This document shows, piece by piece, positions 44,279 to 53,321 of a stretch of DNA of 64,000 nt; the first letter of the stretch is position 1, and each line of letters begins with the position of its first letter. The translations under genes were made by a program, and so were the position numbers. The notes beneath the pieces were generated by a model, which was given only the letters and a program-made list of their open reading frames with translations, was not told where the DNA came from and did not search any database. Origin of the DNA: Mycobacterium sp. Root135 (lineage in GTDB: Bacteria > Actinomycetota > Actinomycetes > Mycobacteriales > Mycobacteriaceae); assembly GCF_001426545.1 (NCBI RefSeq), contig NZ_LMEZ01000001.1, positions 1,116,506 to 1,180,505 on the forward strand, in the 5' to 3' direction.

Positions 44279-45052
44279 TCAGATGAGCTCGACGGCGTCG
44301 GCGATGGAGTCGAGAACCCGGCTCGGCCGGAACGGGTACTTCTGGATGTCGGCCACGGTCGTCGACCCGGTGAGCACCAGGATGGTCTCCAACCCCGCTT
44401 CGATGCCCGCGACGACGTCGGTGTCCATCCGGTCCCCGACCATGAAGGTGCTCTCCGAGTGCGCCTCGATGCGGTTGAGTGCACTGCGGAACATCATCGG
44501 GTTCGGCTTGCCGACGAAGTACGGCTCCCGGCCGGTGGCCTTGGTGATGAGCGCCGCGACGGAGCCGGTGGCCGGCGTCGGCCCCTCCGCCGACGGACCG
44601 GTCACGTCGGGGTTGGTGGCGATGAAGCGGGCGCCGCCACCGATCAGCCGGATGGCCTTCGTGATCGCCTCGAACGAGTACGTCCGAGTTTCGCCGAGGA
44701 CCACGAAGTCGGGCCCGGTGTCGGTCAGCGTGTAGCCCACCTCGTGCAACGCCGTCGTCAGGCCGGCCTCGCCGATGACATAGGCGGATCCGCCGGGCAA
44801 CTGGTCGTGCAGGAACGCGGCGGTCGCCAGGGCCGAGGTCCAGATCGCCTCCTCCGGCACCTCGAGGCCGGAGCGCAGAAGTCGGGCCGCGAGGTCGCGC
44901 GGGGTGAAGATCGAGTTGTTGGTCAGCACGAGGAAGGGCCGCTTCTTCTCCGCCAGTCGCTGAAGGAACTCGGCGGCCCCAGGGAGGGCACGTTCCTCGT
45001 GGACGAGGACGCCGTCCATGTCGGTGAGCCAGGACTCCGGTGCTGATCGCAT
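44279..45052 (-). CDS. HAD-IIA family sugar-phosphatase-like hydrolase (NagD type)
   Basis: A 257-residue HAD phosphatase. The nucleophile motif is WLTDMDGVLVHEE (Asp pair), motif II is VLTNNSIFTPRDLA, the Lys motif is FVGKPNPMMF and motif IV is MVGDRMDTDVVAGIEAG. The cap domain between the motifs places it in subclass IIA with NagD and 4-nitrophenylphosphatase-like enzymes. Start ATG at 45052; the upstream open frame overlaps the SDR gene. It lies in the leftward run DUF2469-SDR-HAD-Mct-TesB with gaps of one to four bases. Substrate unknown. Confidence 0.9.
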   Translation of the reverse strand: MRSAPESWLTDMDGVLVHEERALPGAAEFLQRLAEKKRPFLVLTNNSIFTPRDLAARLLRSGLEVPEEAIWTSALATAAFLHDQLPGGSAYVIGEAGLTTALHEVGYTLTDTGPDFVVLGETRTYSFEAITKAIRLIGGGARFIATNPDVTGPSAEGPTPATGSVAALITKATGREPYFVGKPNPMMFRSALNRIEAHSESTFMVGDRMDTDVVAGIEAGLETILVLTGSTTVADIQKYPFRPSRVLDSIADAVELI

Positions 45053-45056
45053 CGTC

Positions 45057-45860
45057 TCAGCGTACGACGACGCCGCTCGGTTCCCGAGGCGCCCCGAACG
45101 TCGCCCGGTGCGACGGGGGTTGGCGGCCGTCGGCGTCGGTGATGCCATAGCGAATCGCGAGCTCGGCGCCGATCACGGTCGTACCACTGAGTTCGCCGAG
45201 CTGCGGGTCGCGCCACAGCGCGTCGACGAGGTGCCCGGTGAATTCGGGTGTCTCGGCGTGCTTGGCCGTCTCGGCGAGCGCGTCGGGGTGGCCGTCGAAG
45301 GCGCTGCGGAATTTCTCGGTCAGCAGGATGCCCATCCAGATCGACAGGGTCGTCACGCCGGTGCCCTCGAAGTCGACCGCCATGTCGGCAGCCATCTTGT
45401 CGACGCCGGCCTTTTGCGCGCCGTACGCGGGGCCATGCATGTAGACCACAGAACCCGGCGACGAGGTGAACACGATCAACCCGCGGCGGTGCGGCGCCAT
45501 CAGCCGCGCGGCGTGCCACGACGCGACGTAGGACGAGCGCAGCCCGACGTCGAGCACGTCGCCCAACTCGAGTGGCTTCTCCCAGAACGGTTTCGACGAG
45601 GTCAGCCGATCACTGATCGCCGCGGCGTTGTTGACCAAGAGCTCAAGCGAACCGCATTCGTCGGCCACTCGCTCGAACAGCGCGGCGACCTGGGCGTCGT
45701 CGCGGTGGTCGACGGTGACCGGGATGCCGCCGTCACCCGAGTCGGTGATCGTCCGCCCGGTCAGATAGACCCGCCACCCCGCCGACAGCAGCGCGGTGGC
45801 GATACCGCGGCCGGCGCCTCGGCTGGCCCCGGTGACGACGGCAGTGGGCTGGGTGGGCAC
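45057..45860 (-). CDS. Short-chain dehydrogenase/reductase (DHRS1-like)
   Basis: A 267-residue SDR. The cofactor motif TGxxxGxG is AVVTGASRGAGRGIATALL, the NNAG-like motif is LLVNNAAAISDRLT, the catalytic Ser is in IVFTSSPGSVVYMHG and the YxxxK is YGAQKAGVDKMA. The layout, with a long insertion and NNAAA, resembles the DHRS1-type group. The start is a GTG at 45860, one base after the DUF2469 gene. It follows the conserved rplS-lepB-rnhB-DUF2469 block and starts the accessory part of that transcript. Substrate unknown. Confidence 0.9.
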   Translation of the reverse strand: MPTQPTAVVTGASRGAGRGIATALLSAGWRVYLTGRTITDSGDGGIPVTVDHRDDAQVAALFERVADECGSLELLVNNAAAISDRLTSSKPFWEKPLELGDVLDVGLRSSYVASWHAARLMAPHRRGLIVFTSSPGSVVYMHGPAYGAQKAGVDKMAADMAVDFEGTGVTTLSIWMGILLTEKFRSAFDGHPDALAETAKHAETPEFTGHLVDALWRDPQLGELSGTTVIGAELAIRYGITDADGRQPPSHRATFGAPREPSGVVVR

Positions 45861-45861
45861 G

Positions 45862-46167
45862 TCAGTCGGGGAGCCGCAGCTCGGGCTTCTCGACCTCTTC
45901 GATGTTCACGTCCTTGAACGTGATCACCCGGACCTGCTTGACGAAGCGGGCCGGTCGGTACATGTCCCACACCCACGCGTCGGCCAACCGGAGCTCGAAG
46001 TAGACCTCGCCGTCGGCGTTGCGCGGCACCAGCTCGACGCTGTTCGCGAGGTAGAACCGGCGCTCGGTCTCCACGACGTAACTGAACTGCCCCACGATGT
46101 CCTTGTATTCGCGGTACAGCGAGAGCTCCATCTCGGTTTCGTACTTCTCGAGATCTTCGGCACTCAT
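45862..46167 (-). CDS. DUF2469 family protein (Rv2901c-like)
   Basis: A 101-residue protein, well conserved in actinobacteria: MSAEDLEKYETEMELSLYRE, then DIVGQFSYVVETERRFYLAN and VYFELRLADAWVWDMYRPAR. It has no signal peptide or membrane segment. It is nearly always found next to rnhB, lepB and rplS, as here, but its function is unknown. The ATG at 46167 is 41 bases after the end of rnhB. I can name the family with confidence but not the activity. Confidence 0.93.
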   Translation of the reverse strand: MSAEDLEKYETEMELSLYREYKDIVGQFSYVVETERRFYLANSVELVPRNADGEVYFELRLADAWVWDMYRPARFVKQVRVITFKDVNIEEVEKPELRLPD

Positions 46168-46208
46168 CGGTTCAGTGGTCCTTCGTTCGGTGTGATGTAC
46201 ATCTTTCC

Positions 46209-46892
46209 TCAGCTGATTTCGGCATGCTGCCCGGCCTCCCCAACCGACAGCCGACGCACGTTGACGAACGAGAACCGGTGCTCGCTACAGGGCCCCCGCT
46301 CCGCCAACGCCGCGGTGTGAAACGGCGTGCTGTATCCCTTGTGCACGGCGAAGCCGTACCCGGGATGGCTCGACTCCATCTGCACCATCAGCCGGTCCCT
46401 GCTGACCTTGGCGAGCACGCTGGCGGCCGCAATGCAGGCCGCCGCGGCGTCACCACCGACCACCGGCAGCGACGGCATCGGCAGCCCCGGTACCCGAAAG
46501 CCGTCGCTCAGAACGTAACCCGGCCGAAGCGGCAGCCCAGCCACGGCGCGGCGCATGCCCTCGATGTTGGCGACGTGCACACCTCGCCGGTCGACTTCCG
46601 TCGACGGGATGAAGACCACGTGGTAGGCCAGCGCATAGCGGCGGATCAACGGGAAGAGTCGTTCGCGTTCGCGTTCGTTGAGCTTCTTCGAGTCGTCGAG
46701 CGCCGCCAGGCTCTCCAACCGATTGGGTCCAAGCACGCAGGCCGCGACGACGAGCGGACCGGCGCACGCGCCCCGTCCCACCTCGTCGACGCCGGCCACC
46801 GGACCCAACCCACCCCGGTAGAGGGCGGATTCGATCGTGCGCAACCCCGCGGACTTGCGGATGACGGCTCGAGGCGGCCAGGTCGCCGGCAA
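46209..46892 (-). CDS. rnhB: Ribonuclease HII
   Basis: A 227-residue enzyme that cuts RNA in RNA/DNA hybrids, including single misincorporated ribonucleotides. Catalytic acidic residues are in [18 protein letters not shown] and [17 protein letters not shown], with the third in [11 protein letters not shown] and the fourth in [25 protein letters not shown]. No ATG fits; the TTG at 46892 follows GGAG at a good distance and gives the M. tuberculosis-like N terminus ([13 protein letters not shown]). It is eight bases downstream of lepB. Confidence 0.94.
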   Translation of the reverse strand: MPATWPPRAVIRKSAGLRTIESALYRGGLGPVAGVDEVGRGACAGPLVVAACVLGPNRLESLAALDDSKKLNERERERLFPLIRRYALAYHVVFIPSTEVDRRGVHVANIEGMRRAVAGLPLRPGYVLSDGFRVPGLPMPSLPVVGGDAAAACIAAASVLAKVSRDRLMVQMESSHPGYGFAVHKGYSTPFHTAALAERGPCSEHRFSFVNVRRLSVGEAGQHAEIS

Positions 46893-46900
46893 GAGGGCTC

Positions 46901-47713
46901 CTACTGCGAGGTCTGCGGGTTGACGGCCGAGACGCTGCCCCAGCGACCGGGCGGCCAGGCGATGAAGCGCGCCTTGCCGATCACGTTGTCGACGGGAACC
47001 GTGCCCGCCATCGGGTCGCCGGTGCACAGCAGACCCTTCTGAGCGTCCGCAGGCAAATTGGTGCAGTGGGCGCGCGAGTCGGCCGAGTGCGTGCGGTTGT
47101 CCCCCATCACCCACAAGCGGTTCTCCGGCACCTTCACCGGACCGAACTCGTTGCCGAGGCAGGGGTAGATCGACGGGTCGGCCATCATCGTGTTGACGTC
47201 GAGGTACGGCTCGTTGAGCTTCTTGCCGTCGACGGTCAGCCCGGTGGCGGCGCGGCACTCGACCGTTTGGCCGCCGGTCGCGATGACACGCTTGACGAGG
47301 TCGTTCTCATCCGGAGGCACGAAGCCGATGAAGGACAGCGTGTTCTGCAGGTACCGAATCGGGGTGCTGTCGGAGCGGATCGACTTGTAGCCGATGTTCC
47401 ACGCCGGCGGGCCCTTGAAGACGATGACGTCACCCGGCTCCGGGGTCGAGAAGTCGTAGGTGACCTTGTCGACCATGATTCGATCGCCGACGCAGCCGGC
47501 GCAGCCGTGCAGCGTCGGCTCCATCGACTCCGACGGAATCAGGTACGGCCGGGCGATGAACGTCAACATCACGTAGTACAGGACCAGCGCAATGCTGAGA
47601 AGGATGGCGGCTTCTCGGACGGCGCCGCGCTTCTTCGGCGGATCCTCGACGACCTCATCTTGATCGACGATGTCTTTATCGGCGGCGTCGGGGGCCTCGG
47701 CGGATCCGGTCAC
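46901..47713 (-). CDS. lepB: Signal peptidase I
   Basis: About 270 residues. A charged cytoplasmic N terminus precedes one membrane helix ([20 protein letters not shown]), after which the catalytic Ser is in [14 protein letters not shown] and the catalytic Lys in [20 protein letters not shown]. The C-terminal [14 protein letters not shown] and [18 protein letters not shown] are family signatures. It removes signal peptides of exported proteins on the outer face of the membrane. GTG 47713 (VTGSAEAPD) is chosen by analogy with Rv2903c; a TTG at 47764 is an alternative start. Lies 87 bases after rplS. Confidence 0.94.
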   Translation of the reverse strand: MTGSAEAPDAADKDIVDQDEVVEDPPKKRGAVREAAILLSIALVLYYVMLTFIARPYLIPSESMEPTLHGCAGCVGDRIMVDKVTYDFSTPEPGDVIVFKGPPAWNIGYKSIRSDSTPIRYLQNTLSFIGFVPPDENDLVKRVIATGGQTVECRAATGLTVDGKKLNEPYLDVNTMMADPSIYPCLGNEFGPVKVPENRLWVMGDNRTHSADSRAHCTNLPADAQKGLLCTGDPMAGTVPVDNVIGKARFIAWPPGRWGSVSAVNPQTSQ

Positions 47714-47799
47714 GTCATCAGAGTAGTCAGCGCGGCGCTCGGCGCCGCGCTGCTCGGGGTCCAACCGTCACACCCGTCCGGGCGCGCCACCGGCGACGA

Positions 47800-48141
47800 T
47801 CAGCGCTTTTCCTTGATCTTGGCCTTCTTGCCACGCAGTTCGCGCAGGTAGTACAGCTTCGCGCGGCGCACGTCACCGCGGGTGACGACGTCGATGTGGT
47901 CGATGTTCGGGGAGTGCAGCGGGAAGGTGCGCTCGACGCCGACGCCGTAGCTCTCCTTGCGCACGGTGAAGGTCTCCCGGACTCCGCCGCCCTGCCTACG
48001 GAGCACGACGCCCTTGAAGACCTGGACGCGCTCCTTGGAACCCTCGATGACCTTCACGTGAACGTTCACGGTGTCGCCAGGACCAAAGGCTGGGATGTCG
48101 TCGCGGAGCGACGGCTGGTCGATGAAGTCCAGGGTGTTCAT
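47800..48141 (-). CDS. rplS: 50S ribosomal protein L19
   Basis: A 113-residue protein located at the 30S/50S interface. The sequence [40 protein letters not shown] and [17 protein letters not shown] is that of actinobacterial L19. The ATG at 48141 gives the standard length and has GAGGAA nine bases upstream; the in-frame start at 48150 is less likely. It opens the leftward rplS-lepB-rnhB-DUF2469 run, separated from the divergent lppW gene by 307 bases. Confidence 0.97.
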   Translation of the reverse strand: MNTLDFIDQPSLRDDIPAFGPGDTVNVHVKVIEGSKERVQVFKGVVLRRQGGGVRETFTVRKESYGVGVERTFPLHSPNIDHIDVVTRGDVRRAKLYYLRELRGKKAKIKEKR

Positions 48142-48448
48142 CGGTGACACTTCCTCGTTGTTCGGATCATGTAATCGTGATCTCGGTTGCGGCCGTGGGC
48201 ATCACGTCGACGTGCGACGTGTCACCGGACCGTGGTCTTCGCGCTTCTCGCACCAGGTGGGGACGACTCATCCCCGCCGTGCGTAGGCAACTGCTCGATT
48301 GTGCCAGATGGGGCGAGTAACGGCGAAATCCTGAGCCGTTGAGCACCGAGTCTCCCACTCCGCTGCGGACGCGTGGCGCATGTGGAGCGGTTAGGGTTGG
48401 GTCCACATATCCACCGCAGTCGTCCACCGCAATCTTCCAGGGAGAGCC
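48142..48448. other. Divergent intergenic region between rplS and lppW, with inverted and direct repeats
   Basis: No gene is seen in these 307 bases. ATGTGGA (48380-48386) and TCCACAT (48402-48408) form an inverted repeat with a 15-base spacer. Immediately after it, TCCACCGCA occurs twice, at about 48410 and 48425, just before the lppW start. On the other side lies the presumed rplS leader. The repeats could be operator sites or promoter elements for lppW. Confidence 0.45.
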
Positions 48449-49390
48449 ATGTTCCGGCAGCCGTCCAAGCTGCTGATGGTCACTGCGCTCACGGCGACGG
48501 TCGTCACGGTCGCCTCGGGCTGCGAGGCCAAGGTGTACGGCACCCCGCCAGACCCCGCCACGCCTGCACTCACCGTCGTCGCCCCGTTGGGCAGCATGGC
48601 ACCCCTGCCCGAGGCCCCGCCCGACGAGCCGGCCGCCGCGTTCAGCGGACTCGAGATGAGGGAACGGCAGGCCACGACCGCGGCTGCCGACGACGGGGCC
48701 GACATCACGGCGTTGGTCTTGGACCGCAACACCGGCCAGATGGTGTCCAACGGAAACTCGACGACCATCGCGATCGCCTCGGTGGTCAAGCTCTTCATCG
48801 CCGACGACCTGCTGCTGCAGGTGTCCAAGGGTCAGACCCAGCTCTCCCCCGAGGACCACGTCAACTTCGACCGGATGCTGCGCCAGTCCGACGACAGCGC
48901 GGCCGAGGTCTTCTGGAACCGCAGCGGAGGCAACGCCATCGTGACGCGCGTCGCGGCCCGCTACGGGTTGGCGTCGACGCGACCGCCGAGCAACGGTCGG
49001 TGGTGGAACACCATCAGCACCGCGGCCGACCTGGTGCGCTACTACGACATGATGATGTCCGGCACCGGCGGCCTTCCACCCGAGCAGGCCAACGTCATCC
49101 TGGCCAACCTGGCGCAGTCGGCCCCGCTCGCCCTCGACGGCACCCAACCCGGAGGCGTGTACCCGCAGCGGTTCGGCATTCCAGACGGACTCTTCGCCGA
49201 ACCCGTTGCGGTCAAGCAAGGCTGGATGTGCTGCATCGGATCCGACTGGATGCACCTGTCGACCGGCGTGATCGGGCCTGACCGCCGCTACGTCATGGTG
49301 ATCGCGTCGATGCAGGCCGCCAATTCCGCCACCGCACGCGAGACCATCACGCAGGCGGTCAAGACGATGTTCCCGGGCGGCCGCATCTAG
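48449..49390 (+). CDS. lppW: LppW-like lipoprotein with serine beta-lactamase/PBP-like fold
   Basis: A 313-residue lipoprotein (lipobox VASGC, Cys25). After a Pro-rich linker comes a domain of the class A beta-lactamase/penicillin-binding superfamily. The SxxK motif is IASVVKLF (Ser-Val-Val-Lys, about residue 114), the SxN-like motif is QSDDSAAEV and the KTG-like motif is VAVKQGWMC. The second and third motifs are altered, so enzymatic activity is doubtful; a binding or regulatory role in the cell wall is possible. A GGGAGAG site precedes the ATG. Position between rplS and trmD matches Rv2905 (lppW). Confidence 0.88.
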   Translation: MFRQPSKLLMVTALTATVVTVASGCEAKVYGTPPDPATPALTVVAPLGSMAPLPEAPPDEPAAAFSGLEMRERQATTAAADDGADITALVLDRNTGQMVSNGNSTTIAIASVVKLFIADDLLLQVSKGQTQLSPEDHVNFDRMLRQSDDSAAEVFWNRSGGNAIVTRVAARYGLASTRPPSNGRWWNTISTAADLVRYYDMMMSGTGGLPPEQANVILANLAQSAPLALDGTQPGGVYPQRFGIPDGLFAEPVAVKQGWMCCIGSDWMHLSTGVIGPDRRYVMVIASMQAANSATARETITQAVKTMFPGGRI

Positions 49391-49396
49391 GCGCGT

Positions 49397-50080
49397 CTAG
49401 TTCTCGGGCAACAGATCTGGTCGGCGTTCGCGGGTGCGCTGCAACGACTGCTCGCGGCGCCACTCGGCCACCTTGCCGTGATTCCCGGACAGCAGCACGG
49501 GCGGCACGTCGAGTCCGCGCCAGCTGGGCGGCCTGGTGTAGCTGGGGCCCTCGAGCAGGCCGTCGGAGTGTGAATCGTCTTGATGGGACACGGGATTGCC
49601 GAGCACGTCAGGGAGAAGCCGGACGACGGCCTCGATCATGACCAGGGTCGCGGATTCCCCACCGGCCAGGACGTAATCGCCGATGGACACCTCCTCGACG
49701 CGCATCCTGCGTGCGGCGTCGTCGACCACCCGCTGGTCGATGCCCTCGTAGCGGCCGCACGCGAAGACCAGATGCGCCTCGGTGCTCCACCGCTGCGCGT
49801 CGGCCTGACGGAAGGGCCTGCCCGCCGGGGTCGGGACGACGAGAAGCGTGTCGGGTGTGCAGACTTCGTCGAGAGCCTCACCCCACACGGGTGCCTTCAT
49901 GACCATGCCGGGGCCGCCACCGTACGGAGAGTCGTCCACCGAGTGGTGCACGTCGTAGGTCCAGTGCCGGAGGTCGTGGACGGCCATCTCGATGATGCCG
50001 TTGTCGATTGCCTTGCCGGGCAACGACTGCCGCAGAGGGGCGAGATAGTCGGGAAAGATGGTGAGGACGTCAACACGCAT
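49397..50080 (-). CDS. trmD: tRNA (guanine37-N1)-methyltransferase
   Basis: A 227-residue SPOUT-class enzyme that methylates G37 next to the anticodon and prevents frameshifting. The N terminus [22 protein letters not shown], the [10 protein letters not shown] segment, [13 protein letters not shown], and the trefoil-knot SAM site [21 protein letters not shown] are diagnostic. The C-terminal [22 protein letters not shown] is also standard. It lies nine bases downstream of rimM and ends six bases from the convergent lppW stop. Confidence 0.97.
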   Translation of the reverse strand: MRVDVLTIFPDYLAPLRQSLPGKAIDNGIIEMAVHDLRHWTYDVHHSVDDSPYGGGPGMVMKAPVWGEALDEVCTPDTLLVVPTPAGRPFRQADAQRWSTEAHLVFACGRYEGIDQRVVDDAARRMRVEEVSIGDYVLAGGESATLVMIEAVVRLLPDVLGNPVSHQDDSHSDGLLEGPSYTRPPSWRGLDVPPVLLSGNHGKVAEWRREQSLQRTRERRPDLLPEN

Positions 50081-50089
50081 GGCGTCGCA

Positions 50090-50620
50090 CTAGATCGAGT
50101 CCAGGTCCAGCAGGCCGTCGGGCGGGTCGATCTCGACGACGCCGTCCTCAAGCGACACCGCGGTCACGATGGCGCCGACGAACGGGACCAGGATCTCCGG
50201 GCCCTCGCCCTCGGTGGGACGGACCGCCAGGATCTCCCCCGCCGCGGTGTGCAGCACCTCGGCGACGGTGCCCACGTCGAGACCGGCCGTGGTGCGCACG
50301 CGGAGGCCTTCGAGCTGGTGGTCGTAGAACTCGTCGGGATCCTCGATCGGGGGTAGATCCGCCACGTCGACGATGAAGAGGCTGCCACGCAACGCATCCG
50401 CGGCGTCACGACTCGCGACGCCCTCCAGGCGCACCAGCAGCCGCCCACTGTGTTCGCGCATCGAGTCGACGACGAGGCGTCGCTCCGTCTTGTCCCGCGC
50501 CCTGGCCCGCAGGGTGCTGCCCGGTGCGAAGCGCTCGTAGGGATCGTCGGTCCGGACATCGACGACGACCTCGCCGCCGATACCGTGCGCCTTGACGACA
50601 CGTCCGACGACGAGGTCCAT
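50090..50620 (-). CDS. rimM: 16S rRNA processing/ribosome maturation factor RimM
   Basis: A 176-residue assembly factor for the head of the 30S subunit, which binds S19. The N-terminal domain begins [26 protein letters not shown] and the PRC-barrel domain from about residue 90 shows [21 protein letters not shown] and the C-terminal [25 protein letters not shown]. The ATG at 50620 starts right at the conserved domain; the upstream open frame is a shadow of khpA. Gene order rpsP-khpA-rimM-trmD is standard. Confidence 0.95.
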   Translation of the reverse strand: MDLVVGRVVKAHGIGGEVVVDVRTDDPYERFAPGSTLRARARDKTERRLVVDSMREHSGRLLVRLEGVASRDAADALRGSLFIVDVADLPPIEDPDEFYDHQLEGLRVRTTAGLDVGTVAEVLHTAAGEILAVRPTEGEGPEILVPFVGAIVTAVSLEDGVVEIDPPDGLLDLDSI

Positions 50621-50642
50621 GGTCGAGTTGCCTACTGAGCTT

Positions 50643-50885
50643 CTATTGATCCGTGTCCACCACGTCGACGCGGATGCCGCGGCCGCCGATGCCGGCGACC
50701 AACGTCCGCAGCGCCGTCGCAGTGCGGCCACCACGGCCGATGACCTTGCCGAGGTCGTCGGGGTGCACATGCACCTCGACGGTGCGCCCACGACGATTGG
50801 TTACCAGGTCGACCCTGACGTCATCGGGGTTGTCGACGATGCCACGCACCAGGTGCTCGACGGCGTCGACGACGACAGTGCTCAT
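50643..50885 (-). CDS. khpA: KH-domain RNA-binding protein KhpA
   Basis: An 80-residue protein consisting of one type II KH domain, with the loop [16 protein letters not shown] that contains the GxxG RNA-binding signature. KhpA usually partners KhpB/Jag and binds many RNAs. The ATG at 50885 overlaps the rpsP stop by four bases (ATGA), and rimM follows after 22 bases. The mycobacterial equivalent is Rv2908c. Confidence 0.95.
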   Translation of the reverse strand: MSTVVVDAVEHLVRGIVDNPDDVRVDLVTNRRGRTVEVHVHPDDLGKVIGRGGRTATALRTLVAGIGGRGIRVDVVDTDQ

Positions 50886-51358
50886 TCGGTGGCGGCGTCG
50901 GCGACTGCGGCGTCGGCGGGTGCCTCGGCGGCTTCAGCAGCCGGCGCGGCGTCGTCGGCCTTCTTGGCAGGCGCCTTCTTCTTCTTGGCCGTGGTCGCGT
51001 CACCCGTGGGGGCGTCGTCGGCGGCGGCGAGAGCGGCGTTGAACAGGTCCAGCTTGCTGACCTTGGGCTCCTTGACGCGCAGGGTGCCCTCGGCGCCCGG
51101 CAGGCCCTTGAACTTCTGCCAGTCACCGGTGATCTTCAGCAGCGCGAGGACGGGCTCGGTGGGCTGCGCGCCCACGCTGAGCCAGTACTGCGCACGCTCG
51201 GAGTCGATCTCGATGAAGCTGGGATCTTCCTTCGGGTGGTACTTGCCGATGACCTCGATGGCGCGACCGTCGCGGCGGTTACGCGCGTCGGCGACCGAGA
51301 TGCGGTACTGGGGGTTGCGAATCTTGCCGAAGCGGGCGAGCTTGATCTTGACAGCCAT
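50882..51358 (-). CDS. rpsP: 30S ribosomal protein S16 with extended C terminus
   Basis: A 158-residue protein. Residues 1-80 are the conserved S16 domain: [39 protein letters not shown] and [22 protein letters not shown] tail of about 60 residues rich in Ala, Lys and Asp follows, as in other actinobacteria, and is probably disordered. The ATG at 51358 has GGAGAAG upstream. First gene of the rpsP-khpA-rimM-trmD operon; the upstream 200 bases contain no gene and presumably carry the promoter. Confidence 0.96.
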   Translation of the reverse strand: MAVKIKLARFGKIRNPQYRISVADARNRRDGRAIEVIGKYHPKEDPSFIEIDSERAQYWLSVGAQPTEPVLALLKITGDWQKFKGLPGAEGTLRVKEPKVSKLDLFNAALAAADDAPTGDATTAKKKKAPAKKADDAAPAAEAAEAPADAAVADAATE

Positions 51359-51557
51359 GTGAAACGACTTCTCCTGTGATTGCCACGCTGGCAATTCAGC
51401 GACGCGGGCGGATTGCCCGGTCCGGTTTTGCCTTGCGTGTGTGACCGACGGGCAGCGCATCGAGCGAGTGGCAGATGCCAGATCTCGCGTCGAACCGGGG
51501 TCGCCCGTCAGACAGCCGCCCATTCTGCCAGACCACGCCCCATCGGCGGAAATCGCG

Positions 51558-51974
51558 TCAGACGATGCGGTCGAAGCACTTCGTCTCGACGCGCCGTCTC
51601 ATGCGCCATCCGTCGGCCGTCCTCACGAACTCGTCGTCGTACCAGAGCCCGCAGAACAGGATCTGGCCGTCGTCACCGAGCTTCATCGGGTTGAAGCACA
51701 GGATCCGCGAGGTGGCCTCGTCGCCCGAGACCTTGACGTCGAAGTTGCCGATCAGATGCGAGTACGCCGGGAAGTTCGGCAGCACCTCCGACAACCACTT
51801 CTTCACGTCCGCAAAGGTGCCGTCGATTCCGCCCATCGCGCGGTAGTCGATGTAGGCGTCCGGGGTGAACACCAGGTCCAGGTCGTCGAACCGCCGCGTG
51901 TCGATCGCGGTGGAGTAGTCGACGAGGAGCTGTTGGATTTCGAGGCGGTCGGAGATCTCTTCCAGACTCAGCAT
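51558..51974 (-). CDS. SnoaL-like (NTF2-fold) protein
   Basis: A 138-residue protein of the nuclear-transport-factor-2 superfamily, SnoaL-like_4 type. [40 protein letters not shown], cited here in part, is the hallmark N-terminal helix and strand, with [21 protein letters not shown] following. Members include dehydratases, isomerases and binding proteins; activity cannot be read here. The ATG at 51974 is used. Position beside rpsP matches Rv2910c. It is 40 bases downstream of the M42 peptidase gene and may be read from the osmolyte operon. Confidence 0.88.
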   Translation of the reverse strand: MLSLEEISDRLEIQQLLVDYSTAIDTRRFDDLDLVFTPDAYIDYRAMGGIDGTFADVKKWLSEVLPNFPAYSHLIGNFDVKVSGDEATSRILCFNPMKLGDDGQILFCGLWYDDEFVRTADGWRMRRRVETKCFDRIV

Positions 51975-52014
51975 GGGTTCGATTGAACACCTCGACCCGG
52001 CCGAGTAGGACGGT

Positions 52015-53265
52015 TTAGGCCTGCGGACCCTCCGACGGCGGCCAGTGCTCCCCCGGCGACACGTCGCCCGGCTCGGTGTGGTCGCCACGGGACAGCGGGA
52101 CCCACTGCTCGCTGGGTGCGGGCTGCATCGACGACGGGAAGTCGCGGAGCTTGCCAGAGGGTTTGGCGTCCCACGCCTCGAACGTCAGCGGCGTCTCGAG
52201 CCAACTCTCCAGCAGCAGGTAGCACGCCTCCAACGAATCGAGGTGGCTGCGCTCCCAGCCGTGGCTGCCGTCCAACCCAAACGCGACAAGCGCCGCCCTG
52301 GTGTTGGCACCCGCTTCGATCGCCGCCGCCGCGTCGGACCGGTAGAACCGAAAGATGTCCCGCGCGTGGGCAATTCCCTTTTCCTTGGCCAGACGCAGCA
52401 GCCCGCGGGTGAGGTGATAGTCGAAGGGCCCGTGCAGGTCGGCCATCGGGATGGTGACGCCGTGCTCGAGCGAATGCTGACCGGGCGCGCAGACGGCGTT
52501 GTCGACCGACACCAGCTCGGCGACGTCGGGCGGCAGTCCGCTGCTGGCGCCGTGGCCCACCTCTTCGGTGATGGTGACCATGATGGTGGTGCGGTGCGGC
52601 AGGACGATCTTGTCCTCCATCACGTTCTTCGCCAGCGCGAGGGCGACGGCAACACCCGCCTTGCCGTCGAGGTGGCGCGAGACGATGAAGCCGTCCTCGG
52701 TGAGTTCCGGGCTGGTGATGAACGCGACGAAGTCGCCGACGTTGAGCCCGATCTTCACCAGGTCCTCGCGGGTCGACACGTTGCGGTCGACGCGGACCTC
52801 GACGTGCTCCCAGTCGGTGGGCTGAGTGTCGATCTCGTCGCCGTAGGCGTGCCCAGATGCCTTGAGCGGCATGACCGTTCCGGTGATGAAGTCGTCGCTG
52901 TCGTCGGTGAAGATGCGCACCCTGGCACCTGCGGCGAAGCGCGCGGAGAAGGTGCCGACCGGGATCAGCTCGAGGCGCCCGTTGTCCTTGAGGTCGCGGA
53001 CCATGCAGCCGATGGTGTCGGCGTGCACGACGATCGCCCGGTCGGTGGTGGCCGACTTTCCTGGCAGTTCCGCGGTCAGCGCGCCGCGGCGCGTCAGCGT
53101 GAACGGCACGCCGAGCTCGTCGAGGATGCCACCGATCAACTGCATCACCGCGTCCGTCCGGCCCGACGGGCTAGGGGTCTGCAGCAGGGCGAGCAGCGTG
53201 TCGACCATCCAGCTGCGGTCGTCGGCGCTCATCCGTGCGGCGGGCGTGGTCGCGAGGTCAGTCAA
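52015..53265 (-). CDS. NAGGN osmoprotectant system M42-family peptidase
   Basis: A 416-residue protein of the M42 aminopeptidase family in the subgroup that accompanies N-acetylglutaminylglutamine amide synthesis. Metal-site motifs are VVHADTIGCMV, HLDGKAGVAVALALAKN, TITEEVGHGASSGLPPDVAELVSVD and the late His in GYHL/DYHLTRG region. Its role in the pathway is not settled; trimming or turnover of the dipeptide is assumed. The TTG at 53265 has GGAAGG five bases upstream; an ATG 33 bases further in is an alternative. Third gene of asnO-ngg-M42. Not present at this locus in M. tuberculosis. Confidence 0.9.
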   Translation of the reverse strand: MTDLATTPAARMSADDRSWMVDTLLALLQTPSPSGRTDAVMQLIGGILDELGVPFTLTRRGALTAELPGKSATTDRAIVVHADTIGCMVRDLKDNGRLELIPVGTFSARFAAGARVRIFTDDSDDFITGTVMPLKASGHAYGDEIDTQPTDWEHVEVRVDRNVSTREDLVKIGLNVGDFVAFITSPELTEDGFIVSRHLDGKAGVAVALALAKNVMEDKIVLPHRTTIMVTITEEVGHGASSGLPPDVAELVSVDNAVCAPGQHSLEHGVTIPMADLHGPFDYHLTRGLLRLAKEKGIAHARDIFRFYRSDAAAAIEAGANTRAALVAFGLDGSHGWERSHLDSLEACYLLLESWLETPLTFEAWDAKPSGKLRDFPSSMQPAPSEQWVPLSRGDHTEPGDVSPGEHWPPSEGPQA

Positions 53266-53321
53266 GGTTGCCTTCCAAGGTCGTGGGTCTCGTTCGTCGT
53301 CGGGCCGGGAGCTTAGCGACG

